From contig JALOPJ010000006.1 in assembly GCA_025453955.1 (NCBI GenBank), forward strand, positions 1 to 40,073: a stretch of 40,073 nucleotides of DNA, in the 5' to 3' direction. A model generated the notes under the pieces. That model saw only the letters and a list, made by a program, of their open reading frames with translations, had not been told where the DNA came from and did no database searches. This DNA is from Candidatus Edwardsiibacteriota bacterium. GTDB taxonomy: Bacteria > Edwardsbacteria > AC1 > EtOH8. Positions 1 through 7,208 of the stretch are shown in pieces; position 1 is the stretch's first letter, and every line of letters starts with the position of its first letter. A program made the position numbers and the translations under genes.

Positions 1-303
1 TGGCTGTCGGCGCTCAACGTCCGCTACCGCGACGTGGGCCACGCCATCCCCTTCGTGATCCAGGCCTGGATGTTCGCCTCGCCGGTGGCCTACTCGCTGA
101 TGCTGATCCCGGCCCGGTGGCAGCCGCTCTACGCGCTCAACCCGATGGTGGGCGTGATCAACGGGTTCCGCTGGGCGTTCCTGGGCAGCGGGCTGGTGCC
201 GCTCAACACCATGCTGGTCTCGCTCTGCGCGGGGCTGGCGATCCTGGTGAGCGGCGCCTTCTATTTCCGGCGGATGGAGAAGACCTTCGCCGACGAGGCC
301 TGA
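1..303 (+). CDS. wzm: ABC-2 type polysaccharide export permease, C-terminal part (Wzm)
   Basis: The gene enters from the left edge with no start in the window; frame 1 is open to the TGA at 301-303, giving the last 100 residues. The readable protein begins WLSALNVRYRDVGHAIPF, the conserved loop of Wzm/TagG-type permeases (LxxRDVxxxxPF), followed by the usual SPVAYS hydrophobic segment and an LNPM turn, then two more membrane segments and a short basic/acidic tail. Wzm forms the inner-membrane channel that exports a lipid-linked polysaccharide, powered by Wzt. The matching ATPase lies just downstream at 813-2075, separated only by a four-helix-bundle gene and octamer repeats. The family call is strong; the substrate is not deducible. 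Confidence 0.9.
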   Translation, partial: WLSALNVRYRDVGHAIPFVIQAWMFASPVAYSLMLIPARWQPLYALNPMVGVINGFRWAFLGSGLVPLNTMLVSLCAGLAILVSGAFYFRRMEKTFADEA

Positions 304-315
304 TCACCGACGTTT

Positions 316-363
316 AACGTTGTAACGTTGGAACGTTAGAACGTTAAAACGTGCGAACGACAG
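316..363. repeat. 8-bp phased AACGTT array, upstream copy
   Basis: Six consecutive octamers begin at 316, 324, 332, 340, 348 and 356. Each starts AACG; the first four start AACGTT and the last two have drifted (AACGTG, AACGAC). The remaining two bases vary. The array fills most of the spacer between the wzm stop and the four-helix-bundle gene. A second array with the same 8-bp phase lies after that gene at 771-810. Confidence 0.85.
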
Positions 364-390
364 GATTCAGCAATCAAGGGTTCAATAGAA

Positions 391-756
391 ATGGGCACCT
401 TCAAGCGGTTCGAGGACATTGAAGCCTGGAAGACGGCGCGGGAACTGACCAGGGCGGCGTATGCGATCTCCGGCAGCAAGGCGTTCAAGCGCGATTTTGG
501 CCTGCGCGACCAGATCTGCCGTTCCGCGGTCTCGATCATGTCGAACATCGCCGAGGGTTTCGAGAGCCAGACGAAGCCGGGATTCATCCGCTATCTCGGC
601 ATCGCCAAGGCCTCCTCGGGCGAGTTCCGGTCCCAGCTGTATGCCGTCCTCGACCAGGAGTACATCGGCCGGGACGATTTCGCGGTCCTGTTCGACAAGG
701 CCGAAAAGTGCAGCTGCCAGATCAGCAAATTGATAACGTACCTTAAAAACCAATAA
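391..756 (+). CDS. Four-helix bundle protein (23S rRNA IVS-protein family)
   Basis: This 121-residue protein carries the signature order of the TIGR02436/IVS family: an early W-K-x-A-x-E-L helix, FGLRDQICRSAVSIMSNIAE near residues 36-55, then EGFESQTKPGFIRYLGIAK and SSGEFRSQLYAVLDQEYI. The family forms small helical bundles. Members were first found encoded inside 23S rRNA intervening sequences and are common as solitary genes; a related fold is the Avd accessory protein of diversity-generating retroelements. No biochemical role is established for this type. The gene sits alone between wzm and wzt, bracketed by 8-bp AACG arrays (316-363 and 771-810), and its stop codon merges into AACG sequence. 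This looks like an inserted cassette rather than an exporter component. No reverse transcriptase or variable repeat is visible nearby. Confidence 0.9.
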   Translation: MGTFKRFEDIEAWKTARELTRAAYAISGSKAFKRDFGLRDQICRSAVSIMSNIAEGFESQTKPGFIRYLGIAKASSGEFRSQLYAVLDQEYIGRDDFAVLFDKAEKCSCQISKLITYLKNQ

Positions 757-770
757 CGGCAACGCGTTCG

Positions 771-810
771 AACGTGATAACGTCTCAACGCGCCAACGTG
801 CAAACGGAAG
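771..810. repeat. 8-bp phased AACG array, downstream copy
   Basis: AACG recurs exactly every 8 bp at 771, 779, 787, 795 and 803, with variable bases between. Two further AACG words at 755 and 761 are out of phase. The array covers the region just before the wzt start. If wzt began at the earlier ATG at 774, its first 13 residues would be encoded by this array. Confidence 0.8.
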
Positions 811-812
811 TA

Positions 813-2075
813 ATGTCAGATACCGTGATCAGGGCCGAGAGCCTCGGCAAGAAATACCGCATCGGGGCGCTGCATAAGAAGCACGACACCCTCCGCGATT
901 CCATCGCCGCGGCGTTCAAGCGTCCGAACGGCGAGACGTTCAAACGTTCATCGGACGATGAGTTCTGGGCACTCCGGGACGTCTCGTTCGAGGTGAAGCG
1001 GGGCGAGGTGGTGGGCATCATAGGAAGGAACGGCGCTGGCAAGAGCACCCTGCTGAAGATCCTCTCCAAGATCACCGAGCCCAGCGCGGGCCGGGTGGAG
1101 CTGCGGGGCCGGGTGGGGTCGCTGCTGGAGGTGGGCACCGGGTTCCACCCCGAGCTGTCCGGCCGCGAGAACATCTTCCTCAACGGCGCCATCCTGGGCA
1201 TGGGCCGGGCCGAGATCCGGCGGCGGTTCGACGAGATCGCGGCCTTCGCCGAGGTGGAGAAGTTCATCGACACCCCGGTCAAGCACTATTCGTCCGGCAT
1301 GTACATGCGGCTGGCCTTCGCGGTGGCGGCGCACCTGGAGGCGGAGGTGCTGCTGATGGACGAGGTGCTGGCGGTGGGCGACAGCATCTTCCAGCGGAAA
1401 TGCCTGGGGAAAATGGCGGAAGTGAGCCACGACCAAGGACGGACGGTGGTCTTCGTGAGCCACAACATGCAGGCGGTGCGGCAGCTCTGCGACCGGTGTT
1501 TCCTGCTGACGGAAGGGCGGATCACCGACCGCGGCGATGTCGAGCACGTGACCACGGCGTACCTCCGGGGCAGTCAAGTGCCCATGGACGAGAACGCGAT
1601 CGACCAGTTGTTGCGCGGATTGCCGGTGGATCCGGTTTTCGAGCTCGATGGCCTGTCGTTGCATCAGGACGGCGAACCCGTACGGCAGGTGATGAACGGC
1701 AAACAGCTCGATGTCATCCTGACGTATCGGGTGAAGGGAAAAAGCTCCGGACTGCGGGTGTTCATCGATTTGCTCGATGCGGAAGGAGCGCTGCTTTTCC
1801 GCAGTTTCCATGATGGCGCGCACGGGGTGCCTACCGTCGTACAGCCCGGAAGCTACCGGTCGGTGGCATCCATTCCCCGGAACATCCTTGGCCCGGTCGA
1901 CTATGTTGTCAGCGTGCAGGCCGGCATCTTCAACAAGAGAATGTGCCTGCCGCAAGACGGCATCAGGATACCGATCAGCGTTGTCGCGACGACCCCATCG
2001 AATGACTCATATCTGAGCGATACGTTCCGGGGCAAACTCGCACCACAAGTTCGATGGAAGACCGATAAGCTGTAA
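813..2075 (+). CDS. wzt: Polysaccharide ABC exporter ATPase with carbohydrate-binding C-domain (Wzt)
   Basis: This 420-residue protein is the energising subunit of O-antigen or teichoic-type ABC export. Walker A GRNGAGKST is at residues 71-79, the signature YSSGMYMRLAF starts near 159, Walker B LLMDEVLAVGD near 180, and the switch histidine VFVSHN near 217. After about residue 250 comes a beta-rich extension typical of the Wzt C-domain, which in characterised systems recognises the chain terminus. A longer form from the ATG at 774 is possible, but those extra codons are octamer repeat. I prefer 813, preceded closely by GGAAG. Residues 33-46 (AAFKRPNGETFKRS) are encoded by another octamer array and form an extra hydrophilic stretch before the conserved WALRDVSFEV. 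An FkbM methyltransferase follows 19 bp later. Confidence 0.93.
   Translation: MSDTVIRAESLGKKYRIGALHKKHDTLRDSIAAAFKRPNGETFKRSSDDEFWALRDVSFEVKRGEVVGIIGRNGAGKSTLLKILSKITEPSAGRVELRGRVGSLLEVGTGFHPELSGRENIFLNGAILGMGRAEIRRRFDEIAAFAEVEKFIDTPVKHYSSGMYMRLAFAVAAHLEAEVLLMDEVLAVGDSIFQRKCLGKMAEVSHDQGRTVVFVSHNMQAVRQLCDRCFLLTEGRITDRGDVEHVTTAYLRGSQVPMDENAIDQLLRGLPVDPVFELDGLSLHQDGEPVRQVMNGKQLDVILTYRVKGKSSGLRVFIDLLDAEGALLFRSFHDGAHGVPTVVQPGSYRSVASIPRNILGPVDYVVSVQAGIFNKRMCLPQDGIRIPISVVATTPSNDSYLSDTFRGKLAPQVRWKTDKL
911..950. repeat. 8-bp phased array inside the wzt reading frame
   Basis: Within coding sequence, the words GGCG, AGCG, AACG, GACG and AACG start at 911, 919, 927, 935 and 943, again exactly 8 bp apart. 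The reading-frame effect is an FKR motif recurring after eight residues. The segment encodes the linker just before the nucleotide-binding core, where length tolerance would be expected. Confidence 0.65.
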
Positions 2076-2094
2076 CGACGGATCATCATAAAAG

Positions 2095-2976
2095 ATGAAA
2101 CGATTGACGCGAATCGCGATCTGCAAGCTCGCCGCGGCGCTGTCGGCGTGCGCACGCATGCTGTATCGGTTCGCCATGAGGGGAGAGGCGTCGATCTCTC
2201 TCCATCAGATGCAAAGTGGAAGGGCGCTCTTCCGCACGCCCGATGGGTTTCTCTTCTGGCTCGATCGGCGCAGCACGGTCGACCAGTGCATCATCCGTGA
2301 CGGCGTGTTCGAGCAGAAGGGAACGGCACTGGTCAAGCGCCTGGTCAAGCCAGGGCAGACGGTGCTCGATGTCGGCGCGAACATCGGGTACTATGCGGTC
2401 ATCGCATCGCGACTCGTCGGACCGCAGGGGGTGGTGCATGCATTCGAGCCCACCACGATTTTCGCCGATGTCCTCGATCGGAACCTCCGGGAAAATGGCG
2501 TGACGAACTGCGAAGTACATCGTTTCGGCTTTTCGGACCGCAGCCATAGGGGGAACATCAAGATCAACGAATCGTCCGCGACGCTGCACATGCCGGACGA
2601 TTGCCCTGCCTGCACCCAGCAAGCGATATCACTGACGACGTTGAACGCGTTCGCGGCGCGGTCGCGGATCAAATCGGTGGATTTCGTCAAGGTCGATATC
2701 GACGGGCACGAGCCATTTTTCATGGAGGGCGCGTGGCGGGCGCTGGCAAAGTGGAAACCGATCCTGCTGCTCGAAGTGAGCAATTTGCACTATTCCCTGG
2801 CGGGTTACAGCGCATGGGAATTTTACGACGCACTGAAGGCGAAGGGGTATTACATATATCGGGAAGAAAAATTGACCCCATACCGCGACAGGATCGAGTT
2901 CATCCGGGAATGCGGCAGTTTCACCAGGAGCGCGAACATCGTTCTTTCACTGCGCTCATTGGCGCAGGGCGTGTAG
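2095..2976 (+). CDS. FkbM-family SAM-dependent methyltransferase
   Basis: This 293-residue protein has the FkbM arrangement: SAM-binding motif VLDVGANIGYYAV starting near residue 90, an acidic end of strand 2 in HAFEPTTIFADVLDRNL, and the family-specific FVKVDIDGHEPFFMEGA near residue 200 followed by ILLLEVS. The family O-methylates sugars and polyketides using S-adenosylmethionine. In a polysaccharide locus the likely role is methylation of a sugar hydroxyl, possibly capping the chain, which would fit a Wzt with a terminus-binding domain (inference). It follows wzt by 19 bp. The first 30 residues are a less conserved, partly basic extension. The start is the first ATG after the wzt stop. Confidence 0.88.
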   Translation: MKRLTRIAICKLAAALSACARMLYRFAMRGEASISLHQMQSGRALFRTPDGFLFWLDRRSTVDQCIIRDGVFEQKGTALVKRLVKPGQTVLDVGANIGYYAVIASRLVGPQGVVHAFEPTTIFADVLDRNLRENGVTNCEVHRFGFSDRSHRGNIKINESSATLHMPDDCPACTQQAISLTTLNAFAARSRIKSVDFVKVDIDGHEPFFMEGAWRALAKWKPILLLEVSNLHYSLAGYSAWEFYDALKAKGYYIYREEKLTPYRDRIEFIRECGSFTRSANIVLSLRSLAQGV

Positions 2977-2979
2977 CAG

Positions 2980-3804
2980 GTGCTTGTGAAGGACTCATCA
3001 TGTGACCCTGCCGCAGCCCTGGGCAGTTGCATGTTGTGCGGTCAACCCGGTCTCAGGGTCTATCTCGATGCCGGCGGATGGAGAATAATGCATTGCCGAC
3101 GATGCGGGAACGCAGCGACAGATCCGAAACCGGTGAACAACCAGGCGGACACGGCGGACTTCCACAGCCAGTTCGGATACAACACCCTGGACGACGTGTC
3201 GCCCCAGTGGCGGGGCGCGGTGCTGCGGCAGATCGATCTGCTGACCTCGCGGTTGGCGCCGGACGCCGCCATCCTGGAGATCGGCTGCGGCCGCGGGCTG
3301 GCATTGCGGGAGTTGAAGCGCCGCGGGTACGCGGCCAGGGGGATCGAGATCAGCCCGGCCGCGGCCCAGGCGGCGCGGTCCAACGGGCTGGACGTGCAGG
3401 CGGCTGATTTCATGGCGCCGGGAAACCCGGGCAGATACGATGCAGTGTTCTTGTCGCATGTGCTGGAACATATGCCGGACATCGGCCCGTTACTGGACAA
3501 GGTCGCGTCCGCGCTGAAGCCTGCCGGGGTCGTGGTGTTCGCGCAGACCAACTGGAAGGGGCTGGTCCCCAGGTTGCAGCGGGAACGCTGGTATGGCTGG
3601 ACGCCGGACCAGCACTACTGGCATTTCACGCCAAAGGGACTGGGCGCGGTCCTGGCGAGTCGCGGATGGACGGTGCTGCGCACGGAACAGTCCAGCCTGA
3701 GCCACGGCAACAGCCCGCTGTCGCGCCTGGGGCCGCTCGTCGGCATGGGCGACCAGTTCCACCTGCTGGCGACGATTTCGCGGAAGGGCGACGCACAGTC
3801 ATGA
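2980..3804 (+). CDS. Zinc-ribbon class I methyltransferase
   Basis: This 274-residue protein has an N-terminal four-cysteine module, CMLCG at residues 17-21 and CRRCG near 40, followed by a class I SAM fold. AAILEIGCGRGLALREL (from about residue 93) is motif I, GIEISPAAAQAA supplies the acidic residue, and AVFLSHVLEHMPDIGPL with LKPAGVVVFAQTN are the later motifs. This Methyltransf_23-type architecture, with a rubredoxin-like knuckle, is frequent in polysaccharide loci, where it modifies sugars or lipid carriers. The GTG start at 2980 (or GTG at 2986) is chosen because the first in-frame ATG at 3031 would cut off the first zinc-binding cysteine. The stop overlaps the next start as ATGA. Confidence 0.85.
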   Translation: MLVKDSSCDPAAALGSCMLCGQPGLRVYLDAGGWRIMHCRRCGNAATDPKPVNNQADTADFHSQFGYNTLDDVSPQWRGAVLRQIDLLTSRLAPDAAILEIGCGRGLALRELKRRGYAARGIEISPAAAQAARSNGLDVQAADFMAPGNPGRYDAVFLSHVLEHMPDIGPLLDKVASALKPAGVVVFAQTNWKGLVPRLQRERWYGWTPDQHYWHFTPKGLGAVLASRGWTVLRTEQSSLSHGNSPLSRLGPLVGMGDQFHLLATISRKGDAQS

Positions 3805-4499
3805 ACATCGGCGCGTTCCAAAAGGCGTTCCACCGGGAATTCCCCGCCAAGCGGCGCCATGTGCCCACCCCCTGGCACCGGCACTGGTTCTGGCGCAGGT
3901 TCTTCGATCCCTGCCCGGACGTGCCGGGCATGATCTCGGTGAAGAAGCAGCGGCTGCTGAACCTGGCGTTCTCGTTTCTGGCCGCGGGCGAGTGCTACCT
4001 CGAGGTCGGCACCTACCAGGGCAAGAGCCTGATCTCGGCGGTGAAGGGCAACCCGCCGCGCCCCGTCCATGCCGTGGACAACTTCACGGAATTCACCGCG
4101 GCCAATACGCAGCAACTGCTGATGGCCAACCTGGCGCGTTACGGCATGGGGGACAAGGTGAAGTTCCACAACGCCGATTTCCGGACGGCGGTCAACCGGG
4201 CGTTGGTCGCCGAGCCCGTGGGATTGTATTTCTACGACGGCGCGCACGACGAGGAGAGCCAGTACGCCGCGATCAGGGTCGCCGAGCCGCTGCTGGCTGA
4301 CGAGGCGCTGGTGATCATCGACGACTGGCGCAACGCGCCGGATTCGCCCTCGTTCGCCCAGGCCGGCACCGAGCGGGCGGTCGCGGGATCGAAAAACGCC
4401 TGGACGCTGTTGTACGACCTGCCGGCTCGGTTCAATGCCGACCGCGAGCTGTGGTGGAACGGGGTGGCGGTCTATGGCTTCAAGCGCGCCCGGGCCTGA
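3801..4499 (+). CDS. Class I SAM methyltransferase (Methyltransf_24-like)
   Basis: The ATG at 3801 overlaps the previous stop (ATGA) and gives 232 residues. An upstream open stretch back to 3666 lies inside the preceding gene and is rejected. The SAM-binding region reads CYLEVGTYQGKSLISAV (about residues 65-81), followed by HAVDNFTEF. The segment GLYFYDGAHDEESQYAAI carries the conserved D-G-x-H of the Methyltransf_24 group, whose members include sugar O-methyltransferases of glycan clusters. The terminal part has ALVIIDDWRN. The protein is soluble, with no signal peptide or membrane segment. The substrate is unknown; a methylation role in glycan decoration is inferred from the neighbours. Confidence 0.78.
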   Translation: MNIGAFQKAFHREFPAKRRHVPTPWHRHWFWRRFFDPCPDVPGMISVKKQRLLNLAFSFLAAGECYLEVGTYQGKSLISAVKGNPPRPVHAVDNFTEFTAANTQQLLMANLARYGMGDKVKFHNADFRTAVNRALVAEPVGLYFYDGAHDEESQYAAIRVAEPLLADEALVIIDDWRNAPDSPSFAQAGTERAVAGSKNAWTLLYDLPARFNADRELWWNGVAVYGFKRARA

Positions 4500-4502
4500 G
4501 CG

Positions 4503-5498
4503 ATGCCCCGCCCCACCGTCGTCTGCATCGCGCCCGTCCGCAACGAGGCCTGGATCATCGGGCGGTTCCTGGCCAGCGCCAGCCGATGGGCCGACCGGAT
4601 CATCCTGGCCGACCAGGGGTCGACCGACGGCACCCGGGAGATCGCCCGCCGGTTCCCCAAGGTCCGGATGATAGACAACCCGGGCACGGCGTACGACGAG
4701 CACCAAAGGCAGAGCCTGCTGATCGCCGAGGCCAGGAAGATCGCGGGCCCCCGGCTGCTGTTCTCGCTGGACGCCGACGAGGCGCTGTCCGCGGACGCGT
4801 TCGGCGCGGAGTCCTGGGCCGGGGTCCTCGCGGCCGCGCCGGGGACCACCATCGTGCTGCCGTGGGTCAACCTCCGGCCGGGCCTGGCGGACTGCTGGCG
4901 GGCGCCGGCCGGCAAGGCGGTGGCCTACGCCGACGACGGGGCCGAGTACCGGGGCGCGGTGATCCACGGCGGCCGCCTGCCGCGCGGTCCATCGGGCGCC
5001 ACCCTGCGCCCGGCCGCGGGCGTGCTGTTGCATTACCAGTACGCCGACTGGGAGCGGATGATAAGCAAGCACCGCTGGTACCAGTGCTTCGAGCGGCTGC
5101 GCGATCCCGAACGGTCCGCGGTCGACCTCTACCGCCAGTACCACCACATGGACGCCGTCGACGCGGGGCGGATCGAGCCGGTGCAGGCGTCGTGGTTCGC
5201 CGCCTACGAGGCGGCGGGCATCGACATGAAATCGATACCGAAACAAGACGTGTACTGGTACGATCGCGAGGTGCTGCAGTGGTTCGCGCGGCACGGCACC
5301 GGGCCGTTCGCCCGGCAGGCGGTGTGGGATGTCGACTGGGACGCGATCGCCGGAAAGACCGGCCAAACCGGAACGTTCCGCGATCCCCGGAACGCGCTGG
5401 AGAAGCTGATGCACCTCTGGCTGAGGACCACGCAGACAAGGACCTATCATCCGCTGGTCAGACTGGGCGACAGGTTGCTGAAGGCGGCGGGATGGTGA
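4503..5498 (+). CDS. Family 2 glycosyltransferase
   Basis: This 331-residue protein begins with a GT-A fold: VVCIAPVRNEAWIIGRFL, then ILADQGSTDGTREIA, then the metal-binding LFSLDADEALSADAF near residue 95. The sequence resembles the SunS/WaaE-type branch of GT2, where a DADE motif replaces the usual DDD. The C-terminal half carries conserved aromatic and basic residues (HYQYADWERMISKHRWY). It would transfer a sugar from a nucleotide donor to the growing lipid-linked chain in the cytoplasm; donor and acceptor cannot be told from sequence. The gene starts 3 bp after the previous stop, and its own stop overlaps the next start by 7 bp. Confidence 0.88.
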   Translation: MPRPTVVCIAPVRNEAWIIGRFLASASRWADRIILADQGSTDGTREIARRFPKVRMIDNPGTAYDEHQRQSLLIAEARKIAGPRLLFSLDADEALSADAFGAESWAGVLAAAPGTTIVLPWVNLRPGLADCWRAPAGKAVAYADDGAEYRGAVIHGGRLPRGPSGATLRPAAGVLLHYQYADWERMISKHRWYQCFERLRDPERSAVDLYRQYHHMDAVDAGRIEPVQASWFAAYEAAGIDMKSIPKQDVYWYDREVLQWFARHGTGPFARQAVWDVDWDAIAGKTGQTGTFRDPRNALEKLMHLWLRTTQTRTYHPLVRLGDRLLKAAGW

Positions 5499-6451
5499 AC
5501 CCGCGCGTGTCCGACCTGCCGGCCCCGCCGCCGGGAAAGACCGGCTGGCCCTGGACCGAGGGCTGTGATCCACTGCCGCCGGCCATGCCGGACGGTTCGC
5601 CCTGGCCGCGCATCACCGTCGTCACGCCGTCCTTCGACCAGGGCCGGTACATCGAGCAGACGATCCGCTCGGTGCTGCTGCAGGGCTACCCTGACCTGGA
5701 GTACCTCGTGATCGACGGCGGCAGCAGGGACGGCACGGTCGAGGTCATCGGGAAATACGCGCCGTGGCTGGCGCACTGGGTCAGCGAGCAGGACGAGGGC
5801 CAAAGCCACGCCATCAACAAGGGGATGCGGCGGGCCACGGGCGCGGTCGCGGCCTACGTCAACTCCGACGACTACTACCTGCCCGGCGCGCTGCGGGCCG
5901 CCGCCGAGGCGCTGGGGCGGGAGCGGGACGCCGCGATGGTCTACGGCGACTGCGACGGCGTCGACGAGGGCGGGGCGCGGACCGGGGGATTGCCCGCGGC
6001 CGACTTCGACCTGGAAGCGATGCTCCGCTGGTTCCACGGCATCCCCCAGGCCGCCGTGTTCTTCAGGGCCGCCGCGGCGCGGGAGCTGGGCTGGTTCGAC
6101 CAGTCGCTGCACTACGTGATGGACTACGACCTGTGGCTGCGGCTGGGGATGCGGTACCGTCTGGCCCGACTGCCGCTGGCCCTGGCGGCGATGCGGACGC
6201 ACGAGGGTTCCAAGACGACATCGCAACGGGCGGCGTTCAACGAACGGTTCCGCAGGGAACGGTTCGCGGTCAAGCTGAAGGCATTGCGCGACCCCGCCCT
6301 TCCCCGACGGCTGCGGTCGCGCCGTTCATCCATGCTGCGCATGTTCGCGTGGAAGCTGATGGTGGAATGCCTCAAGAACGGCGATGTGCGTGAGGCCGCG
6401 CATTTTATGATCCAGATCATTCGGACGACGCGTGTTGCCGACGATGAGTAA
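5492..6451 (+). CDS. Family 2 glycosyltransferase (WcaA-like)
   Basis: This 319-residue enzyme starts at the ATG at 5492, overlapping the previous gene by 7 bp. The frame is open far upstream, but that part is antisense-quality sequence inside the neighbour. After a proline-rich leader, ITVVTPSFDQGRYIEQTIRS opens the GT-A domain, with YLVIDGGSRDGTVEVIGKY, then AYVNSDDYYLPGAL (the SDD acidic cluster) and the acceptor-side MDYDLWLRLGMRYRL. The order WPWTEGCDPLPP...WPRITVVTPSFDQ is a recurring pattern in a subgroup of polysaccharide GT2 enzymes. It is predicted to be cytoplasmic and to add one residue of the repeat unit. The C-terminus is basic. Confidence 0.88.
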   Translation: MVNPRVSDLPAPPPGKTGWPWTEGCDPLPPAMPDGSPWPRITVVTPSFDQGRYIEQTIRSVLLQGYPDLEYLVIDGGSRDGTVEVIGKYAPWLAHWVSEQDEGQSHAINKGMRRATGAVAAYVNSDDYYLPGALRAAAEALGRERDAAMVYGDCDGVDEGGARTGGLPAADFDLEAMLRWFHGIPQAAVFFRAAAARELGWFDQSLHYVMDYDLWLRLGMRYRLARLPLALAAMRTHEGSKTTSQRAAFNERFRRERFAVKLKALRDPALPRRLRSRRSSMLRMFAWKLMVECLKNGDVREAAHFMIQIIRTTRVADDE

Positions 6452-7208
6452 GAGTAATCGCACCCAGCCGCCGAGCGCCAGGGCTATCGAGGGACAGCCT
6501 TGGAACCGGTATGCCCGGGAGCGCTTGTTGTCGAGGAATTATCTGGTCTTTTATCACCACCGGTTGGCGTTCGAGCAGTTCATTTCCTTTTTTCAGCGCC
6601 TGTCCGTGACGCTTCGCATCGTCGATGTCGGCTGCGGGGACGGGTTCTACCTGGAACAGCTGCGGAACCTCGGGTTCACGAGTATCGAGGGTGTCGATCC
6701 GGCGCCTCTGTTCGTGGCGGCGGCCAAGAAAAAAGGACTGAGGGCGGCGGTCGGCAGCGTGTATGACCTGGCCCCGGCGGAAGCGTACGATGTGGCGCTG
6801 TGCATGGAGGTGCTGGAGCATCTCGACGACCCGGAGCGGGCGCTGCGATCGATCCGTGGCGTGCTGGTACCGGACGGGATATTGTATCTGACCGTGCCGA
6901 TCGTCAATTCGTTGTTCCATAGATGGCGGCGGGCATGGCTGCACGAGACACGGATGGACCAATTGGCGAGGATCGACGAGACCCACCGGCAGGTGTTCAC
7001 GCCGACGGTATTGACCGCGCTGGCCGTGCGGTGCGGTTTTCGGGTCGTGTCGTCCTGGGTGGGCAGCAATCCCGTGCCAGGAGGTGAGCTGCTCGCCAAG
7101 GTCGGGCTGATGGGTCTGGCCCACTGGCTGCAGCGGCGGACACTTGGCGGGACCTGCGGAGACCGTTTTATTATGGTCCTGAAGCGAAGGCCCGGCGTGA
7201 ACCGGTGA
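6444..7208 (+). CDS. Class I SAM-dependent methyltransferase
   Basis: This 254-residue protein starts at the ATG at 6444, which overlaps the previous stop by 8 bp; a GTG at 6432 is an alternative that adds four residues. The SAM core is easily read: LRIVDVGCGDGFYLEQL, then IEGVDPAPLFVAAA, then DVALCMEVLEHLDDPERALR and PDGILYLTVPI. This is the Methyltransf_11/23 pattern found in sugar methyltransferases and in ubiquinone-type enzymes. The remainder, with a tryptophan-rich helix and ETHRQVFTPTVLTAL, is typical of the glycan-locus subgroup, where the histidine-containing lid follows the core. The stop shares bases with the next ATG (TGATG). Confidence 0.85.
   Translation: MSKSNRTQPPSARAIEGQPWNRYARERLLSRNYLVFYHHRLAFEQFISFFQRLSVTLRIVDVGCGDGFYLEQLRNLGFTSIEGVDPAPLFVAAAKKKGLRAAVGSVYDLAPAEAYDVALCMEVLEHLDDPERALRSIRGVLVPDGILYLTVPIVNSLFHRWRRAWLHETRMDQLARIDETHRQVFTPTVLTALAVRCGFRVVSSWVGSNPVPGGELLAKVGLMGLAHWLQRRTLGGTCGDRFIMVLKRRPGVNR

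Noticed and set aside
316-810. CRISPR array or diversity-generating retroelement at the octamer arrays
   Set aside because: Units are far too short for CRISPR spacers, and there is no reverse transcriptase, template or variable repeat.
4451-5491. Upstream extension of the GT2 frame starting at 5492
   Set aside because: It overlaps a complete GT2 gene in another frame and its peptide is Gly/Arg/Ala-rich without motifs.
3615-5573. A very long open frame on the - strand (about 650 codons)
   Set aside because: It lies antisense to three genes with clear family motifs. Its predicted protein is Arg/Pro/His/Gln-rich with no recognisable domain, a usual effect of high GC on the opposite strand.
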